From contig NZ_BNAH01000016.1 of assembly GCF_014653195.1 (NCBI RefSeq), positions 24,556 through 88,555 of the forward strand: DNA of 64,000 nt, given 5' to 3'. Numbering within the stretch: the first letter of the stretch is position 1; the number at the start of each line of letters is the position of its first letter. The stretch is from Thalassotalea profundi (GTDB lineage Bacteria; Pseudomonadota; Gammaproteobacteria; Enterobacterales; Alteromonadaceae). Shown piece by piece: positions 43,557-53,748 of the stretch. Under the pieces are notes generated by a model, which was not told where the DNA came from, ran no database searches, and saw only the letters and a list, made by a program, of their open reading frames with translations. A program made the translations under genes and the position numbers.

Positions 43557-44710
43557 AACGCGATAACATCTCCTTGTTGTAAACCTTGCTTAATAATGAC
43601 TTTATTATTGGCGATTTCTTCAATTTGAATTTGTACTTGTGATTGTCCTATGCTGTCTACTCGATTAACAAAATGACGACCATCAATTGTTTTTACTACG
43701 GATGAGGGCAGTGTTAATACATCGTTTAAGGTTTTAGCAATAACTTCAATTCGAGCTGTCATTCCTGGACGCATAATTTTACTATCAATTTGATCAAATT
43801 CGATAATAGCATCAAAAATACGTTTTCGATCTTGATTCGTTTTATCTCGAAAAACATTTCCTAAACTAGTAACTTTTCCCCAAGAAACTATTTCTTGAGT
43901 ACCATCAATAGTAATTTTCACCCGTTGTCCTATGGCAATCAGCCCGCTATCGGGCTCAAGAATTTGTGCTTTAAGCTGCATATCCTCAATAACAGATAAT
44001 TCAATGATTGGCTGTCCAAAATTAACCGTTTCACCTTCTGCCGGCTTTTCCCCCTCCCAATTACTACGATAAATCACCATCCCATCAATTGGCGCTTTTA
44101 CTTTTAAACGCTCTATATCACTTTTTAAGCCATTAACTCGAACATTAAGCCGATTAACTTTTTTTTCTGCCAGCTTCAAGTTAAGCGCGGTATTCTTTCT
44201 GTGATATGCCAACTTTTCTTTAGCTAAGACCCAATCATTATTAGCGATTGTGAAATCAATTTCCCGTTTCTTTCGTTCATTTTCCGAACGACTATTATCA
44301 ACTATTTCTGCTATACGTTTCGCTTTATCATATTGCATCTTTCGTTCAGCAAGACTTAAAACGAGTTCTTGTTCAACTTCTGTTTCTTTTAGTGCTTTAT
44401 TTGCTAATTCTTTTTGGGCCTGCTCAAGTTCTCCCTGTTTCTCTATCAGTTTTTCAGTCACTTTTTTATCATCAAAAGCAACAACGACTTGTCCTTTTTT
44501 AACCTTCGTATTCTCAGGAATTAATTTTTTAATTTGATATTGCCACATACGTGATACTGATGGGGGAGATATTGAAGCAGTATTCTTTGATTCAAGTTCA
44601 CCACTGGCTTTTATCACTATATCGACACTTTCTTGCTTTACCTCAACTGATGGCACTGGCTCACAAGCAAACAAACATAGAGTGACTAATGTCAGTAAAA
44701 GTCTAGTCAT
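43553..44710 (-). CDS. Periplasmic adaptor (HlyD/RND type) 2 of the ABC operon, lipoprotein
   Basis: A 385-residue protein with a lipobox (LVTLCLFACEP, Cys16). The lipoyl-like start IKASGELESKNTASISPP is followed by a charged coiled-coil hairpin (about 75-205) and KAPIDGMVIYRSNWEGEKPAEGETV, then a beta-barrel with MRPGMTARIEV. It has the same layout as its two neighbours but low identity to them. Coding regions overlap on both sides (4 and 8 bases), so production is coupled. Confidence 0.82.
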   Translation of the reverse strand: MTRLLLTLVTLCLFACEPVPSVEVKQESVDIVIKASGELESKNTASISPPSVSRMWQYQIKKLIPENTKVKKGQVVVAFDDKKVTEKLIEKQGELEQAQKELANKALKETEVEQELVLSLAERKMQYDKAKRIAEIVDNSRSENERKKREIDFTIANNDWVLAKEKLAYHRKNTALNLKLAEKKVNRLNVRVNGLKSDIERLKVKAPIDGMVIYRSNWEGEKPAEGETVNFGQPIIELSVIEDMQLKAQILEPDSGLIAIGQRVKITIDGTQEIVSWGKVTSLGNVFRDKTNQDRKRIFDAIIEFDQIDSKIMRPGMTARIEVIAKTLNDVLTLPSSVVKTIDGRHFVNRVDSIGQSQVQIQIEEIANNKVIIKQGLQQGDVIAL

Positions 44711-45659
44711 GATTGGTTCCTACTAATTCAAGTTGAGCACTCATCCCTGGTAATAAGGCAATATCTTCCGCGACAAAGTCAACAATAGCACGGTAATAAA
44801 CATCTTCACCCCATAGCTTTCTCTCTTCTGGCTGAGTTGATATTTCCTTAATAATTGCGGAAAAACTTTTCTCCGGATAAGCATCAAATATTAATTTTGC
44901 CTTATCTTTTACTGCAACTTTTTTATAATCAATTTCATGAATCCAAGCTTCAATATACAAACCATTCATGGAAGGTATTTCAGCTATTTTCCACGCGGGT
45001 TGAGCGGTCATTCCTACGAATATTTTTTCACCTGTCCACGGGTGATTAGCATAAATGACTGGACCTGAGCGTTCTGCATATAGGCTCATTTTTGAGAGCT
45101 TTTTTTGATTATAGTCGAGGTCAAATTCGTATTTATCAATTGTTAATTGTTGCTTGGTAACATTAACCTCATTTGTTACTTTTTGTTGCTGCAACTCATC
45201 TTTTGCTTTTGCATTGGCAAGTAGGGCTTTTTCAAGTTCAAGCTGATATGACTCATGATCATATTCACTAATGTGCTCTACAGGAATCGCTGCATCAACT
45301 CTTGCTTTATCTAATAATAATTCTGTTCGTTTCTGAGCAAATTCTTTTTCCATTAACAGTTGCTTAGCTTCACTTTGTTTACGTACTAGTTCTTCTTGTG
45401 CTGCAAATAAATTCACTTCTGTTTGCTCTATCGTATTTTGAATAGCGCCGCTATCAAATACGACAACAAGATCACCCTCCTTAGCTATTTCCCCTTCAGG
45501 CAATAACCATTGTAATTGTACACGCCAAGTATCTGTTTTAGGTGAATAAAATGTTTGGTTATCAGCTGCTTTAATCTCGCCGGATAAAAGCAGTACATTG
45601 TCTGCGTTACTGCTAAGTGATAAAGCAAACATTAAAAGTAACCCTATTATTCGGAACAT
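44703..45659 (-). CDS. Periplasmic adaptor (HlyD type) 1 of the ABC operon
   Basis: A 318-residue protein with a normal signal peptide (LLLMFALSLSSNA) and no lipobox Cys, unlike the next two adaptors. It has a coiled-coil hairpin (about 75-190), the half-motif NHPWTGEKIFVGMTAQPAWKIAEI split around the loop, and LLPGMSAQLELVG near the end; the last membrane-proximal domain of the longer adaptors is missing. It overlaps the ATPase gene by 13 bases. Confidence 0.8.
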   Translation of the reverse strand: MFRIIGLLLMFALSLSSNADNVLLLSGEIKAADNQTFYSPKTDTWRVQLQWLLPEGEIAKEGDLVVVFDSGAIQNTIEQTEVNLFAAQEELVRKQSEAKQLLMEKEFAQKRTELLLDKARVDAAIPVEHISEYDHESYQLELEKALLANAKAKDELQQQKVTNEVNVTKQQLTIDKYEFDLDYNQKKLSKMSLYAERSGPVIYANHPWTGEKIFVGMTAQPAWKIAEIPSMNGLYIEAWIHEIDYKKVAVKDKAKLIFDAYPEKSFSAIIKEISTQPEERKLWGEDVYYRAIVDFVAEDIALLPGMSAQLELVGTNHD

Positions 45660-46327
45660 GCAGTGTCTCCTATAACTTCCCCATCTTTCATCCGAATAAC
45701 GCGTTGAGCGTAGGCCGCAATGTCTTCCTCATGAGTGACCATCACAATTGTTTGCCCTTGTTTATGAAGGTCACACAATAAATCCATAATTTCGTATGAG
45801 GTTTTGGAGTCTAAATTTCCCGTCGGCTCATCTGCAAATATCACTTTAGGGTTATTCACTAAGGCACGAGCTATAGCTACCCGTTGGCGTTGGCCACCGG
45901 ACATTTCATTCGGCTTATGATGTGAGCGAGATAGTAAACCAACTTTTTCCAGCATGATACTACCTCTAGACTCAGCCTCAGCCTGATCTACTTCGCTATA
46001 CCTAAGTGGTAAAATAACATTATGGAGTGCACTTAATCGGGGTAACAAATGGAAGGTTTGAAATATAAAGCCTATTTTACTATTACGTATTTTAGATAAT
46101 GTTTCATCATCAATGCTTTTAATTGACTCATCAGATAAATAGTATTCGCCTGTCGATGGCGTGTCTAAACATCCTAATATATTCATCAATGTTGATTTGC
46201 CAGAACCCGATGTACCCATTATCGCAACGAATTCATTTTCTTCTATCGTAAGAGACACATGACTTAGTGCATTTACTTGTGACTCACCACTTCCATATGT
46301 ACGACTAATATTCTCAACCCTGATCAT
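45647..46327 (-). CDS. MacB/LolD-type ABC ATPase
   Basis: A 226-residue ATPase. Walker A is GTSGSGKST (about 37-45), Q-loop IFQTFHLLP, signature MSGGQRQRVAIARAL, Walker B VIFADEPTGNLDS, switch His VTHEED. It is the first gene of the operon with three adaptors and the MacB-like permease. It diverges from an MFS gene across 179 bases in which I see no clear operator. Confidence 0.92.
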   Translation of the reverse strand: MIRVENISRTYGSGESQVNALSHVSLTIEENEFVAIMGTSGSGKSTLMNILGCLDTPSTGEYYLSDESIKSIDDETLSKIRNSKIGFIFQTFHLLPRLSALHNVILPLRYSEVDQAEAESRGSIMLEKVGLLSRSHHKPNEMSGGQRQRVAIARALVNNPKVIFADEPTGNLDSKTSYEIMDLLCDLHKQGQTIVMVTHEEDIAAYAQRVIRMKDGEVIGDTACSE

Positions 46328-46506
46328 TAGGGATTCCTATTTTTTAGCTAAATTATCAAGCAATCATAACAAGTGCATGCAATATACCTGCTAGTAAATT
46401 CAAATACAAACGCCTATTTGTAATCAAACTTTTCTACTTTATTCGTAGGTAAAATTATTGAAATTGCGTATAATATTTCACCTAAGCCATTGTCAGTTCT
46501 CATCTA

Positions 46507-47694
46507 ATGTCGATATTCTCTAGAATCAATAAACCTGAAAATTTACTACTTGCTATGGCTTTCATTATGCCATTAGTTTTTTCTGTTTGGATGGTACTAC
46601 TCAATAACTTTGTTATTGAGAAAGCGCATTTCACTGGAAAAGAAATTGGCATTTTACAAAGTTTACGGGAAGTGCCGGGCTTTTTAGCATTTACGGCGAT
46701 TTATTTATTACTCTTTATTAAAGAACAAAAGCTAGCTATTGCCTCCTTATTAATCACTTCGATAGGAGTAGCTTTGACAGGCTTCTTCCCTACAACTTAT
46801 GGTTTATATATTACGACAATTATTATGTCCGTGGGGTTTCATTACTTTGAAACCGTGAATCAATCCTTAACCCTACAATGGATAAGTAAAGATAAAGCTG
46901 CTCACTTTATGGGGAAAATGCTCTCTGTAAAATCGATAGCTTCATTATTAGCATTCAGCAGTATTTGGCTATTAATGGAAAAATTTTCATGGAGCTACCA
47001 AAGTACTTATGCTTTATTTGGTGGTCTTGCTTTATTATTTACTATTGCATTATTTCTGGTTTTTAAAGAATTTCCTCAACATACAGAGCAAAATAAGACA
47101 TTAGTACTTCGTAAACAATATTGGCTATTTTATGCTTTAACGTTTTTCAGCGGAGCAAGAAGACAAATTTTTGTCGTGTTTGCTGGCTTTTTAATGGTTG
47201 AAAAGTTTGGCTATAGCGTTTCACAGATCAGTGCTTTATTTCTCGTTAACTACATTTTTAACTGGTTATTCGCAGCAAAAATTGGAAAAATCATTGATGT
47301 TGTTGGTGAAAGAAGAGTTTTAAAATTTGAATACGTAGGTTTAATTCTTTTATTTATTACTTATGGCTTAGTAGACAATGGTATGATCGCGGCAATTTTG
47401 TATGTTATTGATCATTTATTTTTCGCTCTAGCAATTGCGATTAAAACCTATTTTCAAAAAATAGCGAAATCTGAAGATATTGCTTCAAGTGCAGGTGTTA
47501 GTTTCTCCATTAACCATATTGCGGCAGTAGTTATTCCTGCATTATTAGGAGTAGTATGGATTATCAACCCATCATGGGTGTTTTATATCGGGGCTGCATT
47601 TGCGACTTGCTCGTTAGTTCTTTCTCATTTAATTCCAAGTAACCCAGCCTTAGGCATGGAGTTTAAATACTTAGAGTCATCTACAAATAACTAA
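46507..47694 (+). CDS. MFS-family transporter
   Basis: A 395-residue membrane protein with about 12 helices and a central loop near residues 195-210 (EFPQHTEQNKTLVLRKQYW). The substrate is not clear; ARRQIFVVFAGFLMVEKFGYSV resembles other uncharacterised MFS proteins in marine bacteria. The gene is monocistronic and ends in a hairpin terminator. Confidence 0.82.
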   Translation: MSIFSRINKPENLLLAMAFIMPLVFSVWMVLLNNFVIEKAHFTGKEIGILQSLREVPGFLAFTAIYLLLFIKEQKLAIASLLITSIGVALTGFFPTTYGLYITTIIMSVGFHYFETVNQSLTLQWISKDKAAHFMGKMLSVKSIASLLAFSSIWLLMEKFSWSYQSTYALFGGLALLFTIALFLVFKEFPQHTEQNKTLVLRKQYWLFYALTFFSGARRQIFVVFAGFLMVEKFGYSVSQISALFLVNYIFNWLFAAKIGKIIDVVGERRVLKFEYVGLILLFITYGLVDNGMIAAILYVIDHLFFALAIAIKTYFQKIAKSEDIASSAGVSFSINHIAAVVIPALLGVVWIINPSWVFYIGAAFATCSLVLSHLIPSNPALGMEFKYLESSTNN

Positions 47695-47698
47695 TAAA

Positions 47699-47733
47699 AA
47701 AGGTATTAACTTTTAAGATTAATACCTTTAATT
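47699..47733. terminator. Bidirectional terminator between convergent genes
   Basis: AAAGGTATTAA (47699-47709) and TTAATACCTTT (47719-47729) form an 11-bp stem, with A-rich and T-rich flanks on the two sides, between the convergent MFS and response-regulator genes. Confidence 0.75.
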
Positions 47734-47757
47734 AAGTCTAATGATTGCGCTAAATCA

Positions 47758-49980
47758 CTAACTATTTTTCTTTAAGAAATCTAAAAATTCATCTTCAGGC
47801 ATTGGTTTAGCGTAGAAAAAGCCCTGAACCTCATCACAGCCTAAGGTTTTTAAATGTTCTGCTTGTTCTATTTCTTCAATACCTTCAGCAATAACAGTTA
47901 AGTTCATTTGCTTGCCTAAATTAATAATAGTATCTGCAATTACAGCCTTGCCAGGTTCAGCAATATGAGTAATAAATGAACGATCAACTTTTAAACGATC
48001 CAACGGTAATTGCTGTAAATAACTCATCGACGAATAACCGGTGCCGAAGTCATCTAACGCAATACTTATGCCTTCTTTTTTCAGCTCTGAGAGCGAATCA
48101 ACAACTACTTGTGGTTCATCCATCAATATATTTTCAGTAATTTCTAGTTCTAATTTATTCGGCGCAACTTGGTGCTTCTTAGTTGCTTGAATAATATTTT
48201 CAACAAAATTATCTTTCTTAAATTGTGGAATAGAGACATTAACTGATATACCAACGTCGCTAAAACCATTATTCTCAAGTGTTTTAATTGTGCTACATGC
48301 TTGATTAATAACCCAGTCACCAATATCAATGATTAAACCAGAATATTCCGCTAAAGGAATAAATATAGCAGGTGAAATAAAATTACCATCAGCAGTACGC
48401 CACCTTAATAAAGCTTCAGCACCAATAACTTTACCTGATAATAAATTGAGTTGCGGTTGATACCAAAGTTCTAAACGGTTTTCTGCAAAATCTGTGCGTA
48501 ATTGACGTATCATACCTAAACGCCATAACGTCTTTTCTTCCATTTCTTGGTGATAATAAACAAAGTGACCTTGATTGCTCTTTTTCGCTAAATTAAGGGC
48601 TATATTAATTTGATTTAATACTTTAACACCACGAGTACCTGCATCAGCTTTCTTACAAAAACCGAAACTTGCTTTAACTGGCAAACGCTGCTCTCCAGCA
48701 GAGAAAGGTTCTATAAATAATTCATTCAGTTTTTCAGGGTTAATTAATTCTTGCGGGCCAATTATTCCAAAAACATCGGCTCCTACACGTGCAACTTGAC
48801 AGCGTTCACAAAGCGTTTTCATCCTTGCTGAAACGGCCATTAACAGCTGATTACCTAGATCTTGACCTAGTCCATCATTTATATCACTAAATTGATTTAA
48901 ATCGATAAGGGACGCTACTTTATTTTGGTCGCTACTTTGAGCAAAATCGTCAAGTAAATTGACAAATTCCAACCGATTAGGAAGCTCTGTTAACCAATCT
49001 TTATAGGCAGCATTTCTGAGTTTTTGAAATAAATGAACATTTTCATATCCTATAGAAATATTAGTAAAAAACACTTCTATAAGTTGCTGATCAATTTCTG
49101 ATAACGGGGTTACAAACTCAATATAAACTACGGCTCGACAAACACCGCTTGAAATATAAAAACATGACTTTTCTTCGGTGATTATATGTTGTTTCTGTTG
49201 AAAACATTTTTTGATTATTTCTTCAACATTGTTATTTTTTAATGATGATATTTTTTGATTAACTAATGAAAGATTTAAACCTGACTGCCCTAATACGTAT
49301 AAACTTAAGTCGTCAGCCGCATCTACAATTCCTTGCCCTCTTGCGCAAAAAATGCTTTTTTCAACTTCTGCTAAATTAGTTAATTGGCTTAGTACACCCT
49401 CTGCATATTTATGCACTGAGTGTAATTCCAACAACTCAGCAGCAGCCACTATAATTTTTTCTAGGCCTTTACGGTTTTGTGTAACTGTATCTATTTGCTG
49501 ATATGAACGAATTGCTGCATATACAGTGGTAACTAATTTACGGCGAGTTAACTCAGTTTTAGTTTTATAATCATTAATATCATAATCTTTGATTACACTT
49601 TCTTCTGGAGCATATCCAGGTTGTCCGGTTCTTAATACTATGCGAATATCTTGTCGATTAAGCTTTTCTCGAATATGTTTTACCACATTCAAACCGGCAT
49701 CATCAGTCTCCATTACCACATCGAGAAGGGCTAAAACAATATCATTATTTTGCTCAATTAACTGACAAGCATCTCTTCCCGAATACGCATGGATATATTC
49801 AAGTCTTTTGCCAAGTACAACTAAGTCAGACAACGCCAGTTGTGTAACAGAATGAATTTCAGGATCATCGTCAACTATTAATACTTTCCAAGTACCATTA
49901 CTTGAATCATCAAGAATTTCATCTTCATCACTATCATCGATAAATAGGAAATCATCACTAGTTTCTTCAGATGCCCGCAT
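47758..49980 (-). CDS. Response regulator with REC, DUF3369, degenerate GGDEF and EAL domains
   Basis: A 740-residue cytoplasmic protein. An acidic N-terminus is followed by a receiver domain (about 30-155; phospho-acceptor Asp87 in LLDVVME), a DUF3369 sensor region (about 170-320), and a GGDEF domain whose active motif has become GADVF, so cyclase activity is unlikely. The EAL domain keeps EALLRW, ELEITEN, DDFGTGYSS, KVDRSF, AEGIEE and QGFFYAKP, so it is probably a c-di-GMP phosphodiesterase. No histidine kinase is adjacent; it must be paired elsewhere. The 331 bases upstream (49981-50311) hold no gene that I can see. Confidence 0.9.
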   Translation of the reverse strand: MRASEETSDDFLFIDDSDEDEILDDSSNGTWKVLIVDDDPEIHSVTQLALSDLVVLGKRLEYIHAYSGRDACQLIEQNNDIVLALLDVVMETDDAGLNVVKHIREKLNRQDIRIVLRTGQPGYAPEESVIKDYDINDYKTKTELTRRKLVTTVYAAIRSYQQIDTVTQNRKGLEKIIVAAAELLELHSVHKYAEGVLSQLTNLAEVEKSIFCARGQGIVDAADDLSLYVLGQSGLNLSLVNQKISSLKNNNVEEIIKKCFQQKQHIITEEKSCFYISSGVCRAVVYIEFVTPLSEIDQQLIEVFFTNISIGYENVHLFQKLRNAAYKDWLTELPNRLEFVNLLDDFAQSSDQNKVASLIDLNQFSDINDGLGQDLGNQLLMAVSARMKTLCERCQVARVGADVFGIIGPQELINPEKLNELFIEPFSAGEQRLPVKASFGFCKKADAGTRGVKVLNQINIALNLAKKSNQGHFVYYHQEMEEKTLWRLGMIRQLRTDFAENRLELWYQPQLNLLSGKVIGAEALLRWRTADGNFISPAIFIPLAEYSGLIIDIGDWVINQACSTIKTLENNGFSDVGISVNVSIPQFKKDNFVENIIQATKKHQVAPNKLELEITENILMDEPQVVVDSLSELKKEGISIALDDFGTGYSSMSYLQQLPLDRLKVDRSFITHIAEPGKAVIADTIINLGKQMNLTVIAEGIEEIEQAEHLKTLGCDEVQGFFYAKPMPEDEFLDFLKKNS

Positions 49981-50311
49981 ACTACCCTCAAATCACCAAC
50001 GCAACTGGCCAGTTATTTTAAAAATGCTTATTATAAATATTATTCTAATATCTTGGTTTCATTACATCATAAAAGTCAATTGAGGAATATTCAATAAACT
50101 ATTTAAAATATATATAATTCTTTCAACGATATATCACTATAGCCTAAGTTTAGGTAATTATTTAAACCTTTACACTTTTTTATTAGTTTTTTTTTCGTAA
50201 AATTACTTTATGATATGATTTTAGTAGAATTACTACCGTTTAAAAATAATTAAAGCGTTTTAAATCTTGTATTATTGTACTATTTTTTAATAACTATGGA
50301 GTGAATGGGAA

Positions 50312-51217
50312 ATGAAAATTACAACAACTTCAGTCAACCCTGTTATTCCCACCTCTGAAGTTAAAGAGGTGTCAAATGTTAATAAAGAGAAAGCAACTAA
50401 TGCTAGTTCAAATAAAGCATCAAAGTCCGGCACCTCTTCCCAACTACAGTTATTAAACCTAGCAAAACAATTTGTTGTCGATGGGGCATTAATCTCAACA
50501 GCCAAACAGGCACCATTAGAAGAAAGAACACAAAAGCGTGAACGCTATATTCGTTTTAGAAAGCAACAAAATCTTGAAGCTATCATTCAAAAAGCCATTC
50601 AGTATTGCTCTGATAGTGAAATTACTGATCGGGCGGATGTTGATTGGTTTAATAGTTTTACTGAACTGGCCGAAGGGATCAGTAACCCTACGATGCAAGA
50701 ACTATGGGCAAAAATTTTAGCCTACGAAGTAACTAAGCCAGGTTCATTTTCCTTAAAAACGTTAAAAGCATTTAGAACCATGAGTATTGGAGAGGCTAAG
50801 CTGTTTGCCAAAGCTTGTGCGGTAGCGGTAAAAGATTCCACTAAAAAGAATCTTCGAATTATATCTGGCACATCTCAATTACCAGGAATGTTTAATTTTT
50901 TCAGTAAAAAACGTGTTCAGAGAATTAATCTAGGTAAATTTGGCTTGTCTTACGCGGAGTTATTAACACTTGCAGAAAATCATTTAATTTTCATTCAAGA
51001 AACAGAAACTACACCTATTGCCATTGGGGATAGTATTCATTTTTACAGCAACAACACACCATTAATTTTAACATCGCACAAAAAGTCTTGCTTGGTAAGT
51101 TTTTATAAGTTCACACCAATTGGTGCTGAATTAGCAAGTTTAATTAGTGACTCAGTAGATCCAAGCTATATTCAACAGGTAAAGGAAGCATTATCTGTTC
51201 ACTTTAGTATTAATTAA
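50312..51217 (+). CDS. TIGR03899/DUF2806-type protein of unknown function
   Basis: A 301-residue cytoplasmic protein. The Ser/Lys-rich first 50 residues look disordered. The core has RFRKQQNLEAIIQKAIQYC, DVDWFNSFTELAEGISNP and MQELWAKILAYEVTKPGSFS split over helices, a pattern shared by TIGR03899 and DUF2806 proteins of Vibrio and Shewanella. I know no function for the family. SD GGAGTG is 13 bases before the ATG. It is a single gene, convergent with cysH. Confidence 0.7.
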   Translation: MKITTTSVNPVIPTSEVKEVSNVNKEKATNASSNKASKSGTSSQLQLLNLAKQFVVDGALISTAKQAPLEERTQKRERYIRFRKQQNLEAIIQKAIQYCSDSEITDRADVDWFNSFTELAEGISNPTMQELWAKILAYEVTKPGSFSLKTLKAFRTMSIGEAKLFAKACAVAVKDSTKKNLRIISGTSQLPGMFNFFSKKRVQRINLGKFGLSYAELLTLAENHLIFIQETETTPIAIGDSIHFYSNNTPLILTSHKKSCLVSFYKFTPIGAELASLISDSVDPSYIQQVKEALSVHFSIN

Positions 51218-51263
51218 GATCACTTAACCTGACCTTAATTAATACTTGCGAAATACAAATTTT

Positions 51264-52025
51264 TTAAATTCCATCACCATCAGTATGTAAACCGCATTCT
51301 CTTTGCATACCACCAAAGCGAGTATCGCTCTCATCCATCCCTAATGTTAATGGGCGAGTACTATGAACATCTCCAACTGAGACATAGCCTTTTTCCCACA
51401 GTGGATGATAAGGGAGATCGAATTTAGTTAAGTATTGATGAATGTCTTTATTTGACCAATCTATAATAGGGTGTACTTTAAAGCGTCCTCTTAAAATACT
51501 GACAACAGACAAAGTTTCTCTATGCTCTGATTGCTGTCTCCTAACGCCTGAAAACCAAGTTCCCGCATTCAGTTGATCTAAACCTCTTTCCAGAGGTTCT
51601 ACTTTATTCCGACGATTATAAGCTTTTAAAGATGTTTCATCTTTCGCCCATTCTTCACCATATTTGGCCATTTGCCAGGCAACACTTTCTTTTGCACTGA
51701 AAACATGTAAATTTAACTTTAGTTTTTCAGCTAAGGTCTCAATAAATTGATACGTTTCAGGAAATAGGTGCCCTGTATCTGTTAATAATACAGGAATATT
51801 AGCATCTATCTGCGTTAACATATGCAACATCACTGCTGATTGAATACCAAAGCTAGACGACAACACAAACTTAGATGGTAAGTTTTCCATTGCCCACTCA
51901 ACGCGTTTTATCGCAGTTTGACTCTCAAGTTGCTCATTCCATTGATCAAGCCAATGTCCTGGTAATGAAGCCGGAAACCGGCTATTAATCACCGGTTTTT
52001 CATCCGGCAATAGTGCATTAGTCAT
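51264..52025 (-). CDS. cysH: Phosphoadenylyl-sulfate (PAPS) reductase
   Basis: A 253-residue enzyme. It has SSSFGIQSAVMLHML (PP-loop), LTDTGHLFPETYQF, FSGVRRQQSEHR and the C-terminal catalytic Cys in MQRECGLHTDG. That is the only Cys, so it lacks the iron-sulfur cluster of APS reductases and should use PAPS with thioredoxin, giving sulfite. It is the last gene of cysJIH and overlaps cysI by 8 bases. Confidence 0.96.
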   Translation of the reverse strand: MTNALLPDEKPVINSRFPASLPGHWLDQWNEQLESQTAIKRVEWAMENLPSKFVLSSSFGIQSAVMLHMLTQIDANIPVLLTDTGHLFPETYQFIETLAEKLKLNLHVFSAKESVAWQMAKYGEEWAKDETSLKAYNRRNKVEPLERGLDQLNAGTWFSGVRRQQSEHRETLSVVSILRGRFKVHPIIDWSNKDIHQYLTKFDLPYHPLWEKGYVSVGDVHSTRPLTLGMDESDTRFGGMQRECGLHTDGDGI

Positions 52026-53748
52026 GAAAATCTCGCTTACTAACTTTTACTTCAGCAATAATGCCGGTACGAATGACAAAGTCACCAAAAGCTTCATTGC
52101 TCTGTCTTTGATCAACCCATTGAGAAACCAAAGCATCTATTTCAGTTAAAATATCTTGTTCACCTAAGTTTTCTTTATACATTTTAGGTATTCTTGTACC
52201 AGCTAAGTTTCCACCTAGGTGCATATTGTATTTACCAGGACCTTTACCTACTAAGCCAATTTCAGCAAGCATTGCTCTACCACAACCATTAGGGCAACCT
52301 GTTACGCGCAAAATTATACTTTCATCACTAATGTTATATTTAGTGAGTATTGCTTCTACATTTGTCACAAGACCAGGTAAATAGCGTTCAGCTTCTGCCA
52401 TCGCTAATGGGCAAGTTGGAAATGCCACACACGCCATTGAGTTTTTACGCTGTGGTGATACTCCATCATTTAATAAACCATGATCTCGGGCTAACTTTTC
52501 AATTGTCTCTTTATCTTCTTCTGCAACACCCGCAATAATTAAGTTTTGATTTGCAGTCATACGAAAATCACCTTTATGTACTTTCGCAATTTCAGCAATA
52601 CCTGTCTTTAACGGTGCGCCTGGATAGTCTAATATTCGACCATTTTCGATGAATAAAGTTAAATGATGTTTGTTATCAATACCTTCAACCCAACCAAAAC
52701 TATCACCGCGTGAAGTAAACTCATACGGTCGACTTTTTTCAAAGGTTAAACCTGCACGTTTTTCTACCTCTGCTTTAAAAGTGTTAATACCCACACGGTC
52801 AAGTGTGTATTTAGTTTTTGCATTCTTACGATTAACTCGGTTTCCCCAATCACGTTGTGTTGTAACAACTGCCTCAGCAACAGCTAATGTTTTATCTAGT
52901 GGTAAGAATCCAAAGTCATCAGCACGACGTGGATATGTTGACTTGTCGCCATGGGTCATGGCTAAGCCTCCGCCCACTAATAAGTTAAAACCAACTAACT
53001 TACCATTTTCGGCAATAGCAACAAAGTTGAGATCATTTGCATGAACGTCAATATCATTTTTTGGTGGAATAACAACAGTCGTTTTAAACTTTCTAGGTAA
53101 ATATGTTTTACCAAGAATAGGCTCTATAACTTCACCTTCAGTGGTTTCAACACGCTCCTCATCTAGCCAAATTTCAGCGTAAGCACGTGATTTGGGTAAC
53201 AAGTGTTCACTAATTTTTTTCGACCACTCGTATGCTTCTTGATGTAATTCAGATTCAATAGGATTTGAAGTACATAACACGTTACGATTAACATCTCCCG
53301 CAGTTGCAAGAGAATCCAAACCATATTTATTTAAGGTTTGATGCATTAATTTAATTTTTGGCTTTAATACACCGTGAAACTGAAATGTTTGTCGTGTTGT
53401 TAGCCTTATACTGCCATAAGATGTATGTTCTTGAGCAAAGGCATCAATTCCTAACCATTGTTCAGTAGTAATAATACCACCAGGCATACGTGCCCGTAGC
53501 ATGACATTATGTAGCGGTTCAAGTTTCTGTTTTTGGCGTTCAGCACGAATATCACGATCGTCTTGCTGATACATCCCGTGTACACGAATCAATTGAAAGT
53601 TATCAGCGGTGAACCCCCCAGTTACGCGATCTTTAAGATCATCAGCGATTGTACCGCGCAAATAATCACTCTCGTCCTTTAAGCGTTCATTGTCAGCTAA
53701 TTTACCTTCAACAATTAATGGACCTGTTACTTGGATAGGATCAGTCAT
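52018..53748 (-). CDS. cysI: Sulfite reductase hemoprotein subunit
   Basis: A 576-residue protein of the usual length. It contains TTRQTFQFHG, the substrate Arg/Lys parts, and the siroheme-4Fe4S ligands in CVAFPTCPLAMAEAERYLP and TGCPNGCGRAML (Cys-x5-Cys and Cys-x3-Cys). With CysJ it reduces sulfite to sulfide using NADPH. It is in the middle of the operon, 1 base overlapping cysJ. Confidence 0.97.
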   Translation of the reverse strand: MTDPIQVTGPLIVEGKLADNERLKDESDYLRGTIADDLKDRVTGGFTADNFQLIRVHGMYQQDDRDIRAERQKQKLEPLHNVMLRARMPGGIITTEQWLGIDAFAQEHTSYGSIRLTTRQTFQFHGVLKPKIKLMHQTLNKYGLDSLATAGDVNRNVLCTSNPIESELHQEAYEWSKKISEHLLPKSRAYAEIWLDEERVETTEGEVIEPILGKTYLPRKFKTTVVIPPKNDIDVHANDLNFVAIAENGKLVGFNLLVGGGLAMTHGDKSTYPRRADDFGFLPLDKTLAVAEAVVTTQRDWGNRVNRKNAKTKYTLDRVGINTFKAEVEKRAGLTFEKSRPYEFTSRGDSFGWVEGIDNKHHLTLFIENGRILDYPGAPLKTGIAEIAKVHKGDFRMTANQNLIIAGVAEEDKETIEKLARDHGLLNDGVSPQRKNSMACVAFPTCPLAMAEAERYLPGLVTNVEAILTKYNISDESIILRVTGCPNGCGRAMLAEIGLVGKGPGKYNMHLGGNLAGTRIPKMYKENLGEQDILTEIDALVSQWVDQRQSNEAFGDFVIRTGIIAEVKVSKRDFHD

